A stretch of 64,000 bases of DNA from Nymphalis io. Its lineage: Eukaryota; Arthropoda; Insecta; Lepidoptera; Nymphalidae. The DNA lies in the NCBI RefSeq assembly GCF_905147045.1, contig NC_065906.1, positions 3,906,001 through 3,970,000 on the forward strand, in the 5' to 3' direction. This document shows positions 12,073 through 24,300 of this stretch, piece by piece. A model generated the notes under the pieces. It was not told where the DNA came from. It made no database searches and was given only the letters and a program-made list of their open reading frames with translations. Position numbers and translations under genes: made by a program. The stretch's first letter is position 1. Each line of letters opens with the position of its first letter.

Positions 12073-12192
12073 AAAAAGTTAAATATAATGAGAAGCCGCT
12101 GCAACCATGGAAAATGGAATACCGCAAGGAAATTCGGGAAGCCGAGATGGTTGCAGAATATGTGGGCGACAAGTGGTGCGAAGAAATGCCCT
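12073..12192 (+). pseudogene. Unidentified coding-like fragment
   Basis: A GC-richer island in AT-rich DNA gives about 42 open codons in one frame, with segments KVKYNEKPLQPWKMEYRK and EAEMVAEYVGDKWCEEMP, then TGA. An AG after a short pyrimidine stretch at about 12058 could be a splice acceptor. The charged, Trp-containing composition looks like the end of a real protein, but I cannot name the family, and no upstream exon is evident. It could be a last exon, a retrocopy or chance. Confidence 0.3.
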
Positions 12193-12469
12193 GAAAAATA
12201 TTTATTTATATTATTTACTATAATACATTTTTATGTATTAGGTTAAGTTTATATTTTTCTACATGGAATGTACCAGATAATCTTATCTGACCGAAAATTG
12301 TAATGATTTCAATTTGTTAAAACCAACTAAGAAAAGCATCAAAATTACAATTTACATTTTTAAATATACTGCTGCTAGTTTCAAACTCTTAATTCCAAAA
12401 ACAGACATGCAGTGTCCATAGAATTATTTAATAATATTAAATACAGTATAAAATCAATTCGTAGTATTA

Positions 12470-12665
12470 TTGTGTTCCGGTTTTGAAGTGTGAGTGAGCC
12501 AGTGCAACTACAGGCGAAGGGACATGTCATAGTCCCCAAGATTGTTGGCACAGTGAGAATGTAAGGGACGCTTTATATTACTTACAATGTCATTGTCTAT
12601 GGGTGGTGGTGACCACTTACCATCTGGTGGCCCTTTAGAAAGCTGCTTGCCTGTTTTTAATTTAA
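12470..12665 (+). repeat. Truncated, diverged poly-A SINE family 1 copy
   Basis: Contains TGTGTTCCGGTTTTGAAG, GTGAGTGAGCCAGTG, CCACTTACCATCTGGTGG in sense order on plus. The 5' end is missing and the sequence is diverged from the young copies. It lies just downstream, in RCE1 orientation, of the exon at 12721. Confidence 0.75.
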
Positions 12666-12720
12666 AAAAAACTAAATGCATTTTTTTATTTATTTGAAGT
12701 ACTAAAATAAAACAACTTAC

Positions 12721-15700
12721 CAGTTCTTAAAAACAGATAAGCTGAATATGCCCCAAACACAGTAGTAAATGAGAATTGAAACACTAAAAAAAAAGAGAGA
12801 TTCTAATATTATTATTGCATTAAAAAGTAACTAATTTGTTATATTAAAAACAATGTAAATTCAGGCTCATATTAGAACCTTTTTCTACAATGAAAGATTC
12901 TAATTTTATCTAACTTATAATACACCATTTACAAGACATTTTCATAAACCTTTTTAAACAAAGAAATAGATTTGCTTCTTTAATTTTGAATATTTAGCTG
13001 GCATATGTTTAATGTGATTAAATATACTAAAATAAAAAGAGAGAAGTGTTAACTATTTACCCACTTTTATAACATTTAATATTATTTATAGTAATTACTT
13101 ACATGCAATAAATAGAGCTGACTTTAATGAACGTCCATTTACCAGCATCTCATGCAGATGATGAAAATGGGCTAAAAACAATTAATGATATTATAGGGAT
13201 AATACTACATTAAATATTGTATTATGATGATACTACATTTGAAAGTAAATAAACAATCCGTGTAAGTTATCCGTGCAGTGACGGAGAAAGAATACATTTC
13301 ACTGCCCCTCTCGTTCCCATGGGTGTCGTAAGAGGCGACTAAGGGATATCTGAGCGGCCATCTGCTCATCTGATGGTAGGATGTTAAACATGGTGAAAAA
13401 CTCGTGAAGTGGCTTGCAGCCGCGTTTCGAGGTCAGCCCGAAAGCGAGGCCGAGTGCCCGAGCGAGTATTGCCGCGATGGGTGTTGGTCCAATGGAGACG
13501 GCTGTTGAACCAATGCCGGGGGAAACTGTATTGACTTGCCGGACAGAGAGACCCGAAGAAACGGCTGTTCCGCTGGCCGCCCGTGGCATAGTACAGGGTC
13601 CCGAGCGTGCCTAACCAGCTCGCGAGGCTACCCCACCAAGCCACGCATAATCTCGGGGTGGACCGTCGTGCCGGTTGGCGACCGGAAGGTGGGGTCCCGG
13701 CGGCCACTTCCGGGGGGGTTCGGGGGCCCTTCCGTCCGGCGGGTCAGTGTATTTTTCCTTTTGGCAACCACTTGGGGAAACACGCCTCCACACTTTGCCC
13801 ATCCCTATCGCGGCAATACGTCGCTCGCTTCACGTCTCTTTTCCATTTTTTTTTCCCAAATGGTGGCGCAACAAAGCAGAAATAACGGTCGTACAGCGGT
13901 GCACACCCCCACCATACCCTCGCTGTTTGAGGTCGAGTTCTCTAACATCCCTGGACTCCACGCTAACCTCAACGCTGTCCACCACCATCTCGAGACAGCA
14001 CGGCCAGCAATGTTGTTTCTCACGGAGACACAAATACTTCGTCCTGCCGATACCAGCTACCTTAATTATCCCGGCTACACGCTTGAAGAATCCTTCAAAG
14101 CGAAAGCCGGAGTATGCTTGTTCGTCAGGACGGATGTTTGCTGTCACCGACTGCGCTGCTTGGAGGACCCCTCCTTCTCCATGTTGGTGGTACGTGTGGA
14201 CCTGGTTTGTCAGAGTCGAGTCTACGTGTGCCTCTACAGATCCCACAATGGTGACTTGGAGACAAGCCGATTATTTGACCATCTTAGTCTGGTGGCAGAT
14301 GCTGCGCAAGAGCAATTTCCTAACGCGGAATTGGTGTTTTGGGGGGATTTTAATGCTCACCACGAATCATAGTTGAAATCCTTCAAAACTGACCATGCTG
14401 GAAGGATTGCTCATGCGTTTGCTCTCACACATGACTTGACCCAACTGGTTGATCAGCCCACCAAGATCCCAGACATTGATGGGCAAGCACCTTCTCTACT
14501 GGACCTTTTGCTGACTTCTCACCCGGTGGAATATCAGGTTGTGGTTCAGGCTCCTCTTGGCTCTTCGGATCACGGCCTTATATCTACCAGAGTGCCACAG
14601 GCCAAGCTGCCGCCACTAGCGGTATGCAAACGTCGCGTTTGGCACTATAAGTCGGCAGATTGGGACGGTATGCGCGATTACTATGCGTCGGTCCCTTGGA
14701 AGGAACGTTGCTTCAGTGGGAATGACCCGACAGCTAGTGCCGCTGCTGTTGCTGACGAGATCATGTTGGGAATGGAATACTACATTCCTAGCTCAGATCT
14801 CGTCAGTAGGGGTACGCGTAACCGTTGGTTCACTCGTGAATGTACCGATGCTACATCATCTAAGCAGGCGGCATATCGCAAGTGGATCAACGGCTGCATT
14901 AGCGGGGCATCTAACATTGACTCACTGAAAGCAAACTACAATAAAAAATCCAAGTTCTGTAGAAAGGCATACATGAGAGCGGATGCACAGCGCATTGTAC
15001 AGATTGGTCATGATTTTGTTCGCATCCTAGGGGCTCCCGTAGCTTCTGGCGTCTGATCAAGTCTATGCAAAACAATTTCTGCCAACCTTCGCTGCCACCG
15101 CTCAGAAATCCGGACGGATCGCTAGCTCACAGTCCGCAAGAGCAAGCTGATCTCCTGGCTAAACTCTTTGCCGATAATTCCGTCATCGATGATTGTAGTG
15201 CGCTGCCACCTACAATACCTTCATGTGGCCATACGATGCCTGACATCAAAATCAGGCAACGTGATGTGCGTGCGGAGCTGCAATCACTTGATGTACGGAA
15301 AGCTAGCGGTCCCGATGGAATACCAGCCATAGTGCTGAAGAAGTGCGCAGCAGAGCTGTCTCCTGTGTTAACGCGCCTGTTCCAACTTTCTCTGTCTTCG
15401 GGATGTGTGCCGGAGGCTTGGAGAAGAGCTAATGTGCAAGCGGTTCCCAAAAAAGGGGATCGGTCTGACCCGGCAAATTATCGGCCAATAGCTATCACCT
15501 CAGTACTTTGTAAGGTGATAGAACGGATTTTAAACAACCAACTGATCCATTACCTAGAAGATCACTGTCTAATTAATGATCGTCAGTACGGGTTTCGACC
15601 AAAACGGTCCATAGGTGATCTTCTAGCGTACGTAACACACCTCTGGGGTGAAGCTATCGACAAACATGGAGAATCGTTGGCTGTCAGCCTCGATATCTCC

Positions 15701-17370
15701 AAGGCTTTCGACAGGGTCTGGCACAGAAGTCTTCTCTCCAAGCTGCCGGCATATGGTCTGCCTGCTCAGCTATGCACCTGGATTGCCAGCTTCCTACAAG
15801 CATGGAGAATCGTTGGCTGTCAGCCTCGATATCTCCAAGGCTTTCGACAGAGTCTGGCACAGAAGTCTTCTCTCCAAGCTACCGGCATATGGTCTGCCTG
15901 CTCAGCTATGCACCTGGATTGCCAGCTTCCTACACAAGCGTAGTCTTCGTGTTTTAGTTGATGGTTGCGCTTCACAATTCTATGTAGTGAATGCTGGGGT
16001 CCCCCAGGGATCTGTGCTATCTCCGACACTCTTGCTTTTGCATATCAATGATATGCTCTCCCTTGGGAACATACATTGCTATGCAGACGATAGTACAGTG
16101 CATGATGGATACCACGGACGCGCAGTGGCTGGGCGGGCGGAAATTGAGGAGAGGCGGAAGGATCTTGTCATTGAACTCGATAGGACATTAGAGCTCATCA
16201 CCAAATGGGGCTCTGATAATCTTGTTGAGTTTAATGCCAAGAAAACACAGGTATGCGCTCTCACAGCGAAAAAGTCAGCATTTTCCCCTCTTCCCTCCCT
16301 CTGTGGTACTCCGCTGGTGATACAAAGCAAAATCGCCATGCTGGGGATTGACGTTCGCTGCGACCTTAGTCCAAGGGATTACATCGAGGCTGTTATAAAA
16401 ACAGCTTCACGGAAACTCGGAGTTCTGAACAACTTTCCCTCCTCTTACAACCCGGGTTCCTTCAAACGAGGCGTGAAGAGGCATCTTGCAGGCCGGCAAG
16501 GCGAAGGCGGCTAGTGCAGAACGTTTTTCCCATCTGTACTGGCCGTCGTCGCGTTTGGACTCTACTACCACTTACCATCAGGTGGAGTAGAGTCATTTTC
16601 CCTCCCGGCAAATATAATAAAAAAAAATAAACATAAATTAAATACATAATACTTAACTTTTAACAACTTACCAATCCCAAAAAGAAATGGTCCAGTGAAA
16701 ACAGCAGTAAGTGGCTCAAGACATTGTAGTAAAAGAGGCATCATACATGATCTAAAAACCCACTCCTCACTAAGTGGTGCCATGACATGGTTACGCAACC
16801 AAACCAAATCTTGCCAACTGGACAACCAATAGATAGGTTCTAAAATATATAAAATAGTTTTAATAATTTAATTACAATATAATTTAAGCGTCATGTACTT
16901 TGAAGATTTTAATCTACATCTTACCTGCATACAATTTCCAGGTACCAGCTATGAAATGCATTGTTAATGGCCCCAAAAATAATATGGCAGTCAGAAATAA
17001 AGGAATAAATAATGCAGATATCATTCCTGACATTCTAAAACCCATATATTCATATATATTTCCCTTTTCCAGCATTTCCTCCTTCAATAGTGTGTGTGTA
17101 AAAACAGGGGCTAGCAACATCATGCAACACACACTAAGAAATCTTCTTTTAATAGTCGTTGGATGGTCTCTGCAAGTTAAATTACATTTTATAGGAGCTT
17201 CTGTACTTATTGCTACTATTTTCATTTAGTATAACAACTATAATTTTATAATACCTGCTTAAATTAGATTTCCAAATGTATAAGCTACCAACGTATGAAA
17301 AGGTCAAAAAAACACACGCTAGTCCAGAAATCAAACATATGTTTTCTTCTATAATTTCTAAAGAAGTCAT
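12721..17370 (-). CDS. RCE1: CAAX prenyl protease 2 (RCE1), five exons, C-terminal exon not found
   Basis: Minus-strand exons in order: 17370..17255 (ATG), 17169..16925, 16839..16672, 13171..13103, 12783..12721; all have GT..AG borders and matching phases. RCE1 is a multi-spanning ER-membrane intramembrane protease that removes the last three residues of prenylated CAAX proteins such as Ras. Visible family signatures are RDHPTTIKRRF, EYMGFRMSG, ALFIPLFLTAILFLGP, WLRNHVMAPLSEEWVFRSC with the glutamate motif EEWVFR, AHFHHLHE with the catalytic-histidine region, and FSFTTVFGAYSAYLFLRTG. The final segment with the conserved HxxxN (CHSFCN-like) motif should follow in another exon; I could not find it down to 8.8 kb. 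The 3.5-kb intron between 16671 and 13172 contains a retrotransposon on the opposite strand. The gene is therefore either incomplete in this reading or damaged. Confidence 0.88.
13268..16632 (+). mobile_element. CR1/Jockey-type non-LTR retrotransposon in an RCE1 intron, defective
   Basis: Opens with a GC-rich 5' region (CCCATGGGTGTCGTAAGAGG near 13317). An endonuclease follows: IPGLHANLNAVHHHLE near 13950, LFLTETQILRP near 14015, FWGDFNAHHES near 14340, SSDHGLI near 14565. Reverse transcriptase is next: KASGPDGIPA near 15300, NYRPIAITSVL near 15478, QYGFRPKRS near 15585, LDISKAFDRVWH near 15690, GVPQGSVLSP near 16000, YADDSTVHD near 16080. Lesions: TAG at 14370-14372, where relatives appear to have Trp; a frameshift near 15040; a 136-bp tandem duplication at 15665-15936; and a large deletion near 16430, where LGVLNN is followed almost at once by the terminal YNPGSFKRGVKRHL. 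An AT-rich A-tail lies near 16610. Clade assignment between CR1, L2 and Jockey relatives is uncertain. Confidence 0.88.
15665..15936 (+). repeat. 136-bp tandem duplication inside reverse transcriptase
   Basis: Units 15665-15800 and 15801-15936 differ at only about two bases (for example CAGGGTCTGG versus CAGAGTCTGG). The unit encodes SLAVSLDISKAFDRVWH, RT motif A with the first catalytic Asp. As 136 is not a multiple of three it shifts the frame. Confidence 0.93.
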
Positions 17371-18348
17371 TGTGCTAAATATTTTAATTTTGTTTATATT
17401 CTTTTGTTAGTATTTCAAAATTATCAAATAAGAAATCAGGACTACAAAGAAACTCGATTATTATAAATATTTGACAGTTTGCTGTCATTTAATTGACTAC
17501 CACCAGTAGGGTTGTCAATGCCTACTCTTTAAAGTCCCTTTTTTGCTAATTATAGATAATTTTGCTGCAATAATGGTAATTATTTCTGACTGTAATTTTA
17601 AATTAAAATTAAAACTAAAGTTTAAATGACTTTTATAGGTACCCTCAAAAGCCAGATTATGTTAAATACAATGTTACTCAGTAACGAGGTATAATACCAC
17701 CAAGTTGGTAACACTCCAATAATTTATAAAAAAGCGTTCAATATTATACTTTATACGTAATACTTTTTAAGTTTCCATTAATAAGCAGGGCTTATAAAAA
17801 AACGTTTAAATCAAATTTTTGTTCGATACGAAAAATTTAAATAAATTAATAAAAGTTATTTTCCATGTTTAATTAATATGCAAAGAATTTTTATTCCAAA
17901 TGGGCTAAGTTCAAGACTTTTGTTGAATTTAAATTCGCATTGCTATTTGCATAACCACACAGTTGTAGTTTGAACATATTGAGCAAAAAAGTATAGTTGT
18001 TTTTTTTTTATGTTAGGTGGCGTTAGTATCGCCACCGCCATGTTAATCAGAAATCCGCCATATTTTTCTTACAGAGAGTCGCCCTTTTCTTTAGGGTAGT
18101 GTTAATTTTTAGTGTAATTTGTTAAATAATGTTTTTATAAGTTAACAGTTATTATATTTAATATCAGTGATTAGTGAAATATCTGTGAAATATTTAATTT
18201 ATTGTCTAATAGTGACTGATGTGGTATAATCTTAATTTCCTGTTTCGGTACCCCAATCTATTCTAAACAGAAAATGGCCGACGGTGTTGGTGCGGGTGTC
18301 TCCTTTGTTTAGACTGGATTTTAGTGAAAATAAGAAGCAAAAGGAATA
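17371..18348. promoter_or_regulatory. Divergent promoter region between RCE1 and FBXO11
   Basis: 978 bp separate the two start codons, which point away from each other. The right part (18001-18348) is less AT-rich and contains repeated GCCACC and GCCAT words near 18030-18060; an in-frame TAA at 18331-18333 precedes the FBXO11 ATG. Shared regulation is inferred from the geometry only. No core promoter element was proven. Confidence 0.5.
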
Positions 18349-21300
18349 ATGCCTAGTGCCTCGTTTTCCTCTTCGCGTTCTTACGTCCGTAGATCGCGAA
18401 GAAAAGGTGGACATCGAATACCGTTGCCTTCCAGAACACAGTCCAGTAAGTTATCCGGGTCGTTTGATGTCGCTCCAAGTATTACAAATGGCTCATTATC
18501 GACATTTCTATAGATGTGCAAATTTATTAATGCTTGCTATTATATTTGTGACAACTTTTTCCACGGATAACATTGTAAAAATCGTAAGCATTTGTGATTT
18601 CACTACTTATTTCGCTAAAGATCTTTTGAGTTTATGAACGAATTATATGTCGTTGATCATTATTGCAGTTGACGTTGTTCGGTATACTTATCCTTTACAA
18701 AATTTAAATTTTTACACATCGATAATATTGTATAGCGCATTTCAGTGACATTTTGCGCAATATGAGTATTGATTTGGTAGATGAAGACTAATTTTATACA
18801 GCATGACGAAACAGCTGTTCGTAAACGATGGTTTTTATTCAAATGCCTTTAAATGCGATATAAATGTATTAAAGAAGTATTAATATGTCTTTTAAATATA
18901 GTTATTACTTATTTCTGCTCGAATTATTGTTTTTAAATTAGTCAACTTAAATGTAAACAAAAGGTGTTTAATTGCAGATGTTAAAAATCGTATCAAATGG
19001 CTTTATAAAACAATGTTATTTGGAAGTGTTTGTATTTAGATTACTTATCATTTATGTAAAAGTAAAATAAATTTAATTTTTTTTTCTAAGAGGATAAAGA
19101 AATTGAATACCTATGTCCTTCTACCACTTTAAAGGTCAGTAGGTCAATAACCAATACAACTTATGTTTTTTTTTATTTAATTTGAATACAACAATGTCAA
19201 TTTATTAACATACAAATCAAATCGATTTTTCAATAATCATTATTATCAAATTCAATTTCTCTATTGAGATTTTTATGATTGACATTTATAACTCAAGTTT
19301 TCTTGTGACTTAAATTTATTATGAAATATTTAAATATATCAAAATGTCCTCAATACTTATCCATTAACCAAAAGAAGATTGTTATATTTGCATGAACATT
19401 CAATGAATGCACAGAATATGAAACAATCTTTGATTCCGATATAACAAAAAAATAATAGCCTTAATGTTCATATATTATGTGTTTACAAATAAAAAGTGTA
19501 CCCAAAAATATATAGAAGAAAAGTCAACTAATTTCAATCTCTGCAGACTCTTGAATTGTATGCAAATTTATATTAGAAGAATGGAATTATGTTTTGTTAT
19601 TTCTTCACATAAAGTATCAAAATAACAAAGTGATTCTAACATAACACTTAACTAATGATTAATTGGCCCTACAATCAATATTTATTTAAGTCTAAATTCA
19701 TACATAAAAGTAAAGTTACAAAAAAAAATCTTCAATTTCTGTAACTTGTTTTGAGTTTTGAATGTTAAACATTATTCTTTTAGAGCTGCAGTATATAAAA
19801 TAGGTCAGGCCTTTGGCAACTAATCAAAATTTTGTCTAAGATAAGATTAAGCTTTGTGTTTATTATCAAAAACTAAACATGTAGCTAAAATGAAATATTT
19901 AATGAATAATTTTTTATTTGTGTCAAAAAATAATAGAGAAGTTAATGGCAGAATTATTGAACATAGCAAATTGGTTACAGCAATATTTTACAGTTACAAT
20001 ATATTTTAGTTTTCAGTAATGCGGAAATAAAAGTACTATTATTTAAAAAGAGTGTAAGTTGCAAGAGTTTTTGTAAACAATTACATTTACTTTAGAATTA
20101 GAACCTGATTTTATTTAAAGAAGTGTTAGATTTTTTTATAATTTAAATGGTATAATGAACATTTAACGATTCTTAGATTATCGGAAGAGTTAATGTTTAA
20201 TTACAGGCTTTATGTTAGTGTGTATAAATAGAAAAGTATTTATCTAACACATCAATATTCTAAGACTTTACAAAAATTATGTGACTCAATCATTACATAC
20301 ATTAAATGACATTAATGTTTTAGAAATAATTGGTTAATGTTTGATTAGATTAATACATACATAAATTTTTTCATCAAATGTCTTTCTAGCAATAAAAGAT
20401 CAATTAAAGTTTCATTGTATTTCTTGTCAATGCATCATGAAATCCATTCCAATCACACAAAAGATCTTAAGTATTTACAGATATTGCTAAAAACATAAAT
20501 GTATTGAGCTTAAAAGCTGCCTCGAAAAGTGGAGTTACCTTGACCTTTTTAAAATACATTTTAGACTAGTTGTAATAAAATAAAACAAACTTACATATTT
20601 ATATTAAGCAACTAATGCACATGACTATTAGTCTAAATTTAAATATTAGCCTATCAAGATCTTATTTGAATTCAATTATTATTTTTAATTTTAAAGTAAC
20701 ACCTACAATTTCCAGGTGAGCCATGTGAATCAGTGCCGTGTCCTAACAACGTGACAGGGAGCGCGATGGCGGCTACAGCCTGTGCTGGTCCGAGCGGCAG
20801 CGGTGGTGGTGGGTCACCGCCTGTTCCAGCTGCAGCGGCCGCCACCACAGCTGGTCATCACAGTCCTTACGACCTGCGCCGCAAGTCACCGCCAGCCTAC
20901 CACGAGCCGGGCCCATCGGGCAGCTGCTCCTTGCCAGCTAGAAAGAGGCCTAGGACGTATGTGAACCTTAAACTAAATTTGTGTAACATTGTATCTCATA
21001 ACTCTGATAACTGCACATGTTTTTCTAGTTTATTGAGCATTTAGTTTTAATTTATCAGACTCGATAACATAAACTTAAAGAAAGCACTATTTCAAATCTC
21101 TTTTACCAATTTGTACATACATAAAAGTATATAGACAGAATACTTTACAATTATCTATAATAATAGAACACCCATCATCATTCAAAACAATATTTTTGTT
21201 GAAATGAGATAACTTCTTAACAAATAATTTAAAAAATACTAACAATTACCTTTTGACAATATCAAAAGCTTTATAAATAATACTACTGAAGTATAACACA

Positions 21301-24300
21301 CCAAGAATTGTTCAGTTAATAATAAAATAAATTTTTAATAATTATAAAAGCAGGAAATTATTTTATACTTAATTTTAGAATCCTTAATAAGAGTAAGATG
21401 AAAAAATAAGAATTATATTTTGTTAAAATATTCTTAATACAATTTGAATACATTGTTTGTCAAGGTTTGTCTTAATTCACATATTAAATATATATAAACA
21501 ACTCAAGATATTCTTGTTTGAGCTTACTTTCACTTGTGGCATGAGTATTTTCTCTGCTATTAGGATTACCAACTGTTAAGGTTTTATTATTGGTTATATC
21601 TGTATTTATGATTAGAAAGCTTACTCACAGAAATTCATTGCAGCATTTGTTATATAAATAGTTAATATTATAACTATACTTATAATTTAAATTTAAATCT
21701 TCAAAGATACATTGCCTTTATTGTATCTTGATTATCTTTATCGAGTTATGTAGATTTACGTGCCTGCATGTCGTGGTATTTCTAAGCAGCATAAAAAAAA
21801 ATAGTGGATTTCGACTTAAGATCCAAAATTTCAGGATCACATTGTAATTGGCTTCTTTTTTTAGTGACTTGTATTTTTTGTTTTGTAAAAATTTCACACT
21901 TCTTAGTCTATAGTTCACTTAACATTACCTATTGTGTTCTACTACTACCCATGTTTATGTGAATATTATTCCGAGTTATAAAACCATACACTTAATATAT
22001 AAACCTCTTATATCTCATCAGGATATTGTTTTTCATGTTGTATATATGATTTTTGAAAGTAATTTTAATTTAAAATAACATTTTGAATGAGAACAAAATA
22101 AAAAAATAACAGGCTATCATAGGGGGACTGCTGCTAGAAAAGCAATATATCTTTTTATTAGAAAAATAATATTCATTATTTTTCCGGATCTATTTAGGAC
22201 TAGAATGAAATGCTTGTTAAAAAATATTTTGAATTTTATAACCTGGCTATGAACATTCACTGTTTGTTATACAAAACACATTTGTCGCAGATCACTGTCC
22301 CAGGGCGTGGATGTGTGCAATGTCTCGCAGTACCTGCAGTACGAGCTGCCGGATGAGGTGCTCCTCTGCATCCTGTCTCACCTAACCGAGCGCGATCTCT
22401 GCCGCGTCGCACAAGTCTGCAAGCGATTCAACACAATCGCGAACGATACAGAGTTGTGGTTAGTTATTATACTTATTATAGTAATTGTTGTACTTATGAA
22501 TTATATTATCACTTGGCATGTTTGCTATTTTATATGATTGAGGTTACATTTCTAACAGATTATATAAATCCACAGGAATGTAGTTAAATCTCTCAATATT
22601 ATTTACTATATATATATATATATAATAATTATTTAATCATGTCATATTTTTTTTGTGTATATACTAGTTTCTTTTTTCCTTTTTTTAAAATAACTTCTAA
22701 TTTCAATAACATGAGTGACTTTACTGTTTACCTGCACCCAGTGCAATCTTGGATGCAATTGACTACATGCCAAAATAGACATTACCATGACAATACATGT
22801 ATGTATTGTATAGTTAGTCATTTTACACTAGAGGTCAAATCGTAAATCTGCCTCGACGTCGCCAGTTCGCTATTTGTAACACAATAATATCGAAAGCTTT
22901 TCTATGTCATTGTAAAGTATTTATTTTTATAATTGTTTTTAAAGGAAAAGTTTATATCAATCGGTGTTCGAATACGACACGCCGTTGATGCATCCCACGC
23001 CGTGCCAATTCGAGTTTGTCGCTGCGGATGAGTGCGAAGCTGACAACCCGTGGAAGGAGAGCTTCCGACAGCTCTACTATGGCATACACGTGCGCCCTAA
23101 CTTTCGCCCTAAGAAGGATTCTCGTATCAAATACTTTAATACTATTAGGGTTAGTTCACTTATGTGACTTGTTTGTTTTAATTAAATATGAAATAAATAT
23201 TAATAATAATCCTCCAGACCGATTTCGGCCACGGCGACCAATCTCAAGAGAGATTAGCCAACTACGCAGGAGATATTATAGTGCACAAGTATGTGCGGCA
23301 TACACAAATGTACCCTCTATTCCCTTACTCTTATAATCCGATGGGACGGTAATCCGACACGACCGGAAAGAGTTCAGGCGCAGGACCAACGGCTTTACGT
23401 ACTTACCGAGGCACGGGAGGGAACACACTTCCAACTTCCACACTCCGGGCTACTAATAAGAATTTTCTTTTTATTGGCCCGACCTGGGAATCAAACCCAG
23501 GACATCCGGGTCTGCGGCCTTACATCAAGCCACTAGACCAACGAGGCAGTCAAAATAAATATTACGTATTGTATGTATGTAAGGGTGTTTTAAATTTTTT
23601 TTTATTTTTTTTTAAATCATCATTATAGCATACACTTCAAGAGGAATACTTATTTAAATTAAATAATGAATACATAAATCGTTCGCCAGGCGGCTCTCGA
23701 GTACGTGGAGGAGCGAGGCGGGAGCACGTCGGTGGCGAGCGCGACGAGCGCGTGTGCGTGCACGTGCTCGTGCGGCGCGGCGGCGTGCTCGTGCAGGCGC
23801 GCGCCCGCGCCCGCGCCCGCGCCCACCTCGGCGCCCGCGCTACTCTTCGTGCACGCCGGCCTCTACCAGGAGGAATGTCTCGCCATCGACACGGACGTGC
23901 AACTCATTGGTAAGGATATTCGTGATGACTCACAAATTACAATTACTCCACTGATTTAAGTAGATGATTATTGTTGTCATCTGTGCATTTTTTCAATGCA
24001 ATATATATATATCAAACTTTTCACCAATAATGATTAAAATCTTTTTGCAATTGAATTTTTGGTTTTCGTAATTTAGTAAAAATAAAACAGGTCCTACACA
24101 TAAAGACTCAAATAGATTATAAATTCAAGAGTTTTATTTATTGTATAAATAAGCCATGTCCATTTAAAGTAACTTTTTAAAACCAAAACTCACAGATAAA
24201 ACATTAATTAAAATGCTTAAATAATTATTATTGATTATGGAGTAATGGATAAATTATGTTAAATTTTAGTGTTTAAATTTTCAGTTTATAGTCAAACACG

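Noticed and set aside
13299..13885. Several overlapping frames at the 5' end of the CR1/Jockey-type element
   Set aside because: They are by-products of the GC-rich leader on both strands; only the endonuclease-RT frame beginning near 13860 shows family motifs.
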